Shown here piece by piece: positions 57,094-64,000 of a DNA stretch of 64,000 bases. This DNA comes from Aspergillus flavus (lineage: Eukaryota; Ascomycota; Eurotiomycetes; Eurotiales; Aspergillaceae), in the NCBI RefSeq assembly GCF_009017415.1, contig NC_092409.1, forward strand, positions 4,278,001-4,342,000, in the 5' to 3' direction. Every line of letters starts with the position of its first letter. Positions within the stretch are counted from its first letter, which is position 1. Under the pieces are notes generated by a model. That model had not been told where the DNA came from, did not search any database, and was given only the letters and a program-made list of their open reading frames with translations. The translations under genes were made by a program, and so were the position numbers.

Positions 57094-57845
57094 CTATGAA
57101 ACGTCCTCCGGACTAACAAGGAAATCCTCCCCATTCTCCCGTACATGTTGTAGATTCTTATCTCGAGAGCATGGTTTCCGCATATCAAATGCATCTTCAC
57201 CGGAATCTGACATCCCTGTCGGATCATCGCTATAATAATTCACCACGCGCCGGAATACAGAGTATCTGTTGTACGAACCCCCGTCAGCCTTGCAAAATTC
57301 ACGATATGCGCATTAACTAGCGGAATACTCACCCCATTCCCTTATACATATCCACCGCTATCTTATTCCCAGATCGGACGTACAGGTCGACAAACCAGGC
57401 GTCGTTGATGTCGGATCCACGCTCGAGTCGCTCTGTGAGACGGCGAGCGTGGCCAAGCCGACGCCATGCGGGCGCCACTGTCAAGACGGTGATGTGGCCG
57501 TGCCAGGGAGTATAGTGTTCGGAGTGACGCATTGATGGGTGTTGTTCTTCGGTCTTTCCCATGACTGTTATGTGAATGGCGCCACGTTAGCGACATGCAT
57601 ATGCGATATGTAGTGGGGCCCAGACTCTAAGTCTAGGCGACATGGAACAAGTATTCAAGCACTTCCTTCCACATACTGTAGCCGACGATGCCTTCCCGGC
57701 GGTCTTGGACGCTGCTGAAGAGGGAAGGCCACCGCATGAGATAATTGAGGTAGAAACCCAGGTCATAGTTCTCCGTTAATGGGTCGAGATTCGTGAGGTT
57801 GAGGGACAGTAAGTCCGTCGGGGACATGCGCCGGATGGAACTCAT
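57094..57845 (-). CDS. NAT3: NatB catalytic subunit, N-terminal acetyltransferase Naa20/Nat3
   Basis: 190-aa GNAT enzyme that acetylates N-terminal Met-Asp/Glu/Asn/Gln on nascent chains. Minus-strand exons: 57845-57677, 57564-57333 and 57265-57094. Signature blocks in order: IRRMSPTDLLSLNLTNLDPLTENY, FYLNYLMRWPSLF, VGYIMGKTE (built across intron 1), WHGHITVLTVAP, the acetyl-CoA loop RRLGHAR, AWFVDLYVRSGN, and YKGMGYSVFRRVVNYYS (across intron 2) followed by DAFDMRKPCSRD. The length fits the family (178-195 aa). The gene is divergent from the next gene. Confidence 0.96.
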
Positions 57846-58440
57846 TGCGGTGTGTTCGATAGGGTATGCAAGTGAATATGAACGGGTGGATAAGAATAGT
57901 TAATTAGTGATTGTTTATAGAAACAAAGGAAATAAGGTGGGAAATTATTGTCGTGAACGTAATTGAATTGAAGCTCCGCCGTGGGGAAGAAACCATCAGC
58001 CCAATTGGGGCTTCGGCGGTCACGGGGAAAATGCCGCTCTGGCCGATGATTTGGACGGACGCAGCTTTCCCTTATTTCGCTTCACGCTATCTCTCCATTC
58101 TTTCCCTCCCTCGCATCATTGTCCCCGATAAATATCCTGGTCTGCTTCTGATGTACAGAGTTCGAATTCTGTCCCTCCTTCGTACATATATTTCCTTAAG
58201 CGTCCTGGTGATGCGGTCGACCGCGTATTGTTGACATCCTTTTTTACTTTACTTTCTTTCCCCCCTCCGCGCCGCCCCCTGGTCACGTTCCGAGGCCACC
58301 ATCGGAGGGACCCTTGCAGCCGCAATTTCCAACGGCTCGTTCGGTCCGCTACATTAAGACATTTACCGAGTGACACCTGTATCCTCTCTTTTTCTACTTT
58401 CTCTTTTTCGGTTATCTCTTCAACGGGCTGGGGTCGAATC
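57846..58440. promoter_or_regulatory. divergent promoter region NAA20 / unrecognised 431-aa gene
   Basis: 595 bp between divergent starts. Pyrimidine-rich leader sequence precedes the right-hand gene (58235-58440). No specific sites named. Confidence 0.45.
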
Positions 58441-59812
58441 ATGCCGTCCATCCCACCATCTCCCCTGAGGCTGTCTCACCGCCATAATCAGAGTCAATCC
58501 AGCATCGACTTTGACCCCATTTCTCCGGGCACTTATGCTCCAAATGGCTTCTCTCACAGTCCTCCAAGGTCGCCGATGTCTCCTCGCTTTTCAGCCCCGT
58601 CATCTCCGGCCCGTGGACACCATGCGCAAAGCATAAACGGATCTCATTATAGAATGTCGGGTGACTTTGGGAGTGCTGCGGATATGGGTGGGGGTGGCTT
58701 GGGAAACCTTGCCGACGAACTGGCTGATGCTTGGGAGCAGGAGGAGGGTGGCTATGGGTATGCGTCAGGACAGGAGGTCGAACATATCCCTGCGGATACA
58801 CAACACATGGATCGCAGCGATTCAGAGGACGGCTATCACATGGGAACCAAGACACCGTCGTCAGGTTACTCGTCCGAGCGTGCTTCTCTGCAGCCTCCAA
58901 AACCTAAGACTCGGAATGGTGGTCATCGACATCGCCGAACCGAATCACAGTATGATGGTTCAGACTACGGCCCTGACTCGGACCTAGAGGAAGCTGCGGA
59001 CATCTCACCAAGTCTGGAGATGCAGATGGCGGAGGTTGAGAGCTTAGCTCGGCGGGGACTGGAAAACAATGGGAGTGAGAGTGATCATGCCATTGCTCGC
59101 GTTGTTGAGGCACTTCGGGATCTTGGTGGACAGAGTGGGATCGAAAATAATGCTATGAGGTATGGCCTTGTCTTAGTCGTTCAGGCTGATTTGCTTTTGA
59201 GAAGTAATTATACTGATTCCGGCCTCTCCGCACAGACTTATCACAGCACACTCTTCCATTACTTCCCATCTCACCCACCAAACTCGGACTCTCCAAACAC
59301 TCACCCATCCTCTCCTTTTCTCTCCTTTCCCTCTTCTCTCCGAAGATGCCATAGACTCCCTTATCCCTCTGATCGACGACGAACTCTTGCCCAACCTACC
59401 TTATCCTTTTCCGGTCCAGTCCCGTCACTCATCAAGACCCGCAACACCCTCTCACTCGCCCGCTCTTAACCCCCTCTATTCCCTTCAATCACTCGTCTCG
59501 CAAACATCCGAAATCACACTCTCTTTACAAAGCTTGAGCGACACTCTCTATGAATCGCGTCAGCTAACAGCCACCGCCTCTCGAAGACTCCGATCTGCGC
59601 GCGAATTGGTCTCCGAACTCCGCCGTGAAGAAGAAGGTCGCGAAGAGGGCACCCGGTGGATTGAGAAAGGCGATTGGGATCGCCGTCTCCGAGACCGGGA
59701 AGCCGGGCGCGAGTGCGGAGACGTCGTCAGCGGCTTCGAAGCCGTGTGCGGAGAATGGAGGGAGAGACTCTTCGGAGCTGCCGGTGCAGAAGCCGCCGCC
59801 GCCGCCGCTTAA
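58441..59812 (+). CDS. unrecognised fungal protein, 431 aa, coiled-coil C-terminus
   Basis: Exons 58441-59159 and 59236-59812 join in frame across a GTATGG...CACAG intron. The N-terminal 130 residues are disordered and full of SP/SPP motifs (FSHSPPRSPMSPRF), suggestive of CDK/MAPK sites. A Gly-rich and acidic stretch follows (LADELADAWEQEEGGYG). From about residue 195 the protein is helical (SLEMQMAEVESLARRGLE; IARVVEALRDLGGQSG). After the intron a helical/coiled-coil region (SLQSLVSQTSEITLSLQSLSDTL; ARELVSELRREEEGREEG) ends in an alanine run. The family was not recognised. Upstream in-frame sequence lacks an ATG, so 58441 is the start. No membrane segments. Confidence 0.75.
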
Positions 59813-60856
59813 AACCAAACTCACGACTTTTGTTGTTCTTCATTCTTTCTCATCTGCGACTCCTAGTATTGCTTCCAGATGAAAGTTCTCACGATAACAC
59901 CGCCTCAGCATATGAATGATCCGCTAAATACTAGAGGCTGCGACATACCCCCTTTTACTTTGACTTTGACTATTCCTTTTCTAAGTATATAGATCTTCAT
60001 TCACGTCGTGCACTTATTCCTTTGTTCTTATCATATGCTCAACATTGAATTCAGCATGAGACAGCCAGACATACATACATACATACACCCTATCTATCTC
60101 TTTTATTCGAAGTACTTACTTACCAACCGCGGCCCATTAGATCCAACACCTTATCTTATTCAGTCTCTTTGTTGTTCCTGTTCTTTCTCTTCGCAGGTCG
60201 AGATAATTTTCTTTACTAGTTACACCGGTCTGTTTCTTACCAGTTACACCGGTCTGTTTCTTACCAGTTAATTCTGCTTTGTACAGTAAGGCGTTTAAAA
60301 GGAAACATCAGATAAACAAAGAATGCCATGAGTAACCCAACGGAAATTACTCGCCCAAGAAAATAACCGGACTTAGTAAGCTACTCAATTACTGGGAGTG
60401 GCATAGACATGAAAATTCACAAATCTGCAACATGTCTATAAAAGGTAGGTAAGAGTGTCAAGTCAAATCAACATGAATTAGACATCATACGCCACCAATT
60501 ACCCATTGGAAAGAGTTTCAACAAAAGCGGAAAGAAGATAAAATCATATACGGTGAAAGAAAGAGACTCATAGCTTCTGCATTATCCATCCAAGTAGCTA
60601 TCAGGCATGACAGAAAAGAAGGGGGCGAAGACTTCATTTAATGGAACATAAATGCATTTGGTGAACATGAGAGACTATCTAGGGACCAAATTAAAAGATG
60701 TCCCTGGAGTCTCAGCGATCATCATAGAAACAAGGTAAGTGATACCGTGGAGGGGACAATGCGAACATGAGGGTGAGAGAAAATAAAAAGGGAGAAATTG
60801 TAAAAGCAACACATCCTCTCAACATTCCAAGAAACTTTTCAAACAACGTGAATTAT
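59813..60856. other. convergent 3' intergenic region with short tandem repeat
   Basis: About 1 kb. Contains a CATA microsatellite near 60070-60086 and a two-copy 24-bp tandem repeat (60218-60265). No gene supported. Confidence 0.55.
60218..60265. repeat. 24-bp direct tandem repeat, two copies
   Basis: Unit AGTTACACCGGTCTGTTTCT plus TACC, repeated exactly twice and followed by a partial third copy (AGTTA). It lies in the 3' flank of the 431-aa gene. Confidence 0.85.
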
Positions 60857-63800
60857 TTACTGGCCTTGTTGCTGCTTCCACCGAGGCACCCACTTTCCAG
60901 CGCTCTTAGGCTCCTCAGAAGTAGTAGCGGGGGTTTGCGTACGAGAGGGGGGAGTAGAGGAACCGGAGTCGCGAGCACTAGGGGGCACGTAGCGGCTTGG
61001 TGCAGCGCCGCTAGAAGGAGGAGCAGCGGGGGCAGCTGCAGAAGCACCGCGGAGATGAGGAGGCACGTAGCCACCGGTCCTACGGGGAGGCTGGGCAGCA
61101 GGCTCTTCCTTGGCAGGCTCAGGAGCAGCACCGCCGGCGGCCTCCTTGGCGGCTTGACGCTCTCTCCAGCTAGGTCCGCCACCAGTGCGAGGAGCCAGGT
61201 TAAGGCGAGGAGCAGTACGTTCAGGCTCTGCACGAGCGGGCGGCTCTGGGAAACCAGTTTTCCGGGAAGCACGGCGGGCTTCGGCCTCCTCTTCGCGCTG
61301 CTTCTGTTTAAGAGCAATCTCATCAAGTTTCCTGTGTGTGAGGTTAGCAACATTTCTCCAACGTCGACAAAGTAGGACACAAGGGATCAAAAACTGTGAA
61401 CTCACTTTCTCTCTTCTTCGCGCTTAGCCTTCTCCTCAGCCAGAACACGTCTGCGCTCTTCCTCCTTGGCAGCACGCTCTTCTTCCTCACGCTTGATACG
61501 TTCCTCTTCCTCCTTCTGGCGGCGTTCAGCTTCCTCACGCTCAGCCCTCTCACGGCGCCTGCGGTCCTGCACTTCCTTGATACGTTGCTTCTTCTTAGCC
61601 TCGAAGTCTCTCTCGGCAGCCTTGCGACGCCTCTCGAACTCCTCGTGACGCTTCTCGGAGACCTCCTTGCGGAAGTTGTTGAACACAGGTACCAGACGGC
61701 TGAGACGGTGCTTGAGAGCAACAGCTTCCTTGTGCTTGTCCTCGGCCTCCTTCAAGGTCTCGGCCTTCAAGGCCTCGTAGAGCTCCATATCACGCTTCTT
61801 CTGTGCCTCGTAGTCGGCAGGAATGTGTTTCAACTCCTCGCGACGGAAAGCACGCTCCAGATGGTCAATACGCTTGCCAGTGGTGCGAATACGATCGTTG
61901 AGCTCGTTCTTTTCCTTCTCGAGCTGGGCAAGCTTCATCGCGCGGAGGCGGTTAGCATCGAGGTCCTTGAGATCAACTTCACTGAGGTCAATGCCCTTCA
62001 CTCCACTCTTCAGCTCCTCGATCTGCTTCTTGAGTTCCTGCTCGCGGATACGATCCTGCTCATCCTTGATGCGCTTCTTCTCGCGCTCGCGCTGTTCATC
62101 AAGCAGACGCTGCTTCTCAGCCTCCTGGAGCTGCTGGGTACGGATCCGCTTGCGGGTCTCCTCCTCTCTCTGCTTACGCTGCAAAGCGTCAGTGGCGGCC
62201 TCCTTCTTCTTGTCGATAATAACACGGCGAGCCAAGGTCTCCTCATGCTCCTTGGCAGCACCGGCAGCAGCGCGGGTCTGGGCCGCCTGCTTGGCTTGCA
62301 GACGAGCCTCGTGGTACGAGGGATCGACATACATGCACGAAACATGGAGAGTCTTGGCAAGGCGAGTGAGCTGCAGGCGAGCGATCTCAGCAGGGGTGTT
62401 CTGCATGCGCTGCACCGAGCCCACCTCGCTTTCCGCAGATCCAGCCGCGCTGCCAGAGTGCAGGGCCTTAGCAGACGAGAACACATCGGTGTCGAAGGTA
62501 AGGACACCCGAGATGTGGTCCACCCGGATGGCGAGATCGCCCTTCTTGCAACCGTTCATGATGAACTTCTCGATCATAGCGGGAGTGACCTGGAAGGGAT
62601 CAGGGAACTGGGCCAGCTCGTACACGAATTTCAGCGAAACGGACTCGTAGACCTGAGACAGCTGCTGGAAGAGACGGGTCAAAATGACCTGCTGCAGAGG
62701 TACAACGTACTTCTCCATCTCGGGGTCAGCGCCAATCTGCTTGAGGATGGGGGTAATCTTCTTGCAGATGGACAGGGGGTGGAAGTCGACCTCAAGGATG
62801 TTGTAGAGGTCACGGATTTCAGGGCGAGCACGCTTCAGCAGACCCTTGTTGAGAGCATCCTTGAAGAGAACTGCACGGGTGGGAGACTGGGCCATACCCA
62901 GGAGGTTGGTGAGGCGAGTGTTCTTGTTCTTGCGGACCTCATCCACATCGACCAAGGCGCCGCGAGAACGAGAGGTGCTAATCACGGGAATGGCAAGAGC
63001 AGACAGAAGGACGAAAGAGGCGGCCTTGGTCATGTCGGCATCAGTCACGGAAGGGTTCTCCTTCTTGGTACCCTGACCGGCAGCGAGGGTGGCAGCGGAC
63101 TGGCGGAGGAGGTTGTAGTAGCGGCTCCAGGCAGCGGCGTGGAAAAGGTAGTTCTCGCTAACCAGGAAGATGCGAGCCAGCTTCTCGTAGTAGTTGGCCA
63201 TCATGACGTTCTTGGCCGGGCGCTTACTGAGGCTCAGAAGAGTGTGAATATCCTCAATGCTGCGGAAAGCCTCCTGCCAGAGTTCCAACTCAACGGCCAC
63301 ATTCAGCTGCTGGAAACGGGTATCCAAATGGCGCTGAAGAGTGTCGGGATCGCTCAGGTTGATGGCGTGCATCTGAGCAGAATACTTGGCAGCGTTCTGC
63401 ACATGGTTCCGGAGGAGCTCACAGAGCCTGCGGAATTCCGTCTTGCGGGTGTACTTCAGGCAGAACTGGAAGGCCTGGAGGGCGGTAGTCTGGTACATAA
63501 CCTCGAGACGAGCATTGTTCTTCAAGATTTCCAGAACGGTCCGGTAGGTCTCCCAGAGGAACTTGAGCCATGGGGTCACGACAGCGCGGTCGGTACGATC
63601 ACGGGACTGCTCACCAGAAACAGTGGCGAGAAGGATGGTCTCGGGGGTTTCGATGGCTTCCAAATCCTCCACGTTGGACGAGGGGGCGGCGGATTCCAAC
63701 GAAGACTGGATCTCATCGGCCTTGGCTTGGGCTTCGGTCACCTTCTTCTCGGCGAGTTCGATGAACTTCTTGAGGACGACCTGCAAATACACACAACCTG

Positions 63801-64000
63801 TAAGCTTCTACCCTATGCAGACAACCATTCCCACCTCTAGTCTCCCATGATCCGCGTACCTCGATAGTAGCCACATTGGTGTTCTGGGCGATGTTCTTAT
63901 ATTGATACAATCCATCCTTGGCGGCCTTTCCCTTGCGAAGATCCACGCACAGCTCGACGAAAAGTAGCATAACCGGTTCCAGCGACACGATGGGGCTGCT
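60857..64000 (-). CDS. TIF32: translation initiation factor eIF3 subunit a (partial, runs off right edge)
   Basis: Scaffold subunit of eIF3. The 5' end lies beyond the window. Minus-strand exons seen: beyond 64000 to 63860, 63780-61406 and 61331-60857, in frame, covering about 996 residues. Visible: [26 protein letters not shown] and [19 protein letters not shown] near the left of the protein. The PCI domain region includes [40 protein letters not shown] and SGVLTFD. A very long charged helix follows ([21 protein letters not shown]). The C-terminal tail is Pro/Ala/Arg-rich with [10 protein letters not shown] and ends [13 protein letters not shown]. Codon use is biased to C-ending codons, as in a highly expressed gene. 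Confidence 0.96.

Noticed and set aside
61396..63840. Long 814-aa open frame on the plus strand
   Set aside because: It is the antisense shadow of eIF3a; it has no domains, and its length comes from the biased codon use of the real minus-strand gene.

Overview
The window looks like a piece of an ascomycete nuclear chromosome, most likely an Aspergillus-type (Eurotiales) genome. Its genes are split by 50-100 bp introns with GT...CTAAC/CTGAT...AG signals. The proteins are typical of filamentous fungi, and a short palindrome (TACGGAGTA) that I associate with Eurotiales DNA recurs in non-coding sequence. I worked only from the sequence. Family assignments rest on motif recognition, and exon borders were set by reading-frame continuity plus splice signals.

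Accessory block, about 1-11,400. A 5-exon sterol reductase of the 7-dehydrocholesterol reductase (DHCR7) type lies at 1449-3174. Next come three bacterial-style nucleotide-sugar genes packed into 3.7 kb: an ArnA-type sugar formyltransferase (3600-4583, minus), a UDP-glucuronate decarboxylase (UXS) (4872-6066, plus, 4 exons), and a WecE/ArnB-type PLP sugar aminotransferase (6129-7277, minus). Together they could convert UDP-glucuronate to a UDP-4-keto-pentose, then a UDP-4-amino-4-deoxy-pentose, then its N-formyl derivative. That would be an Arn-like pathway split into separate fungal genes. This is the best candidate here for an undescribed system. No glycosyltransferase is visible. A 5'-truncated NACHT/NLR-type reading frame (9388-10977) closes the block.

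Core block, about 11,400-64,000. In order: sulfate permease (minus), a 5 kb gene-free stretch, type I DnaJ/Ydj1 with a CaaX box (minus), cytosine deaminase (plus), uroporphyrinogen decarboxylase (minus), Trm82 (minus), ribosomal P0 (plus), Vps53 (minus), Mex67 (minus), Erv46 (plus), Caf120 (minus), a 5.6 kb gene-free stretch, an unrecognised 507-aa protein (plus), TFIIIA (minus) head-to-head with RPB6 (plus), a monocarboxylate-type MFS transporter (plus), the NatB catalytic subunit Naa20 (minus), an unrecognised 431-aa protein (plus), and eIF3a (minus, running off the right edge).

Downstream of the P0 gene (28172-28267) there is a well-formed C/D box snoRNA. It has C and D boxes, a 5-bp closing stem, and a 16-nt antisense element that matches a conserved 18S rRNA segment. 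Most of the remaining DNA consists of convergent 3' ends, divergent promoters and gene-free tracts with no supported coding content.
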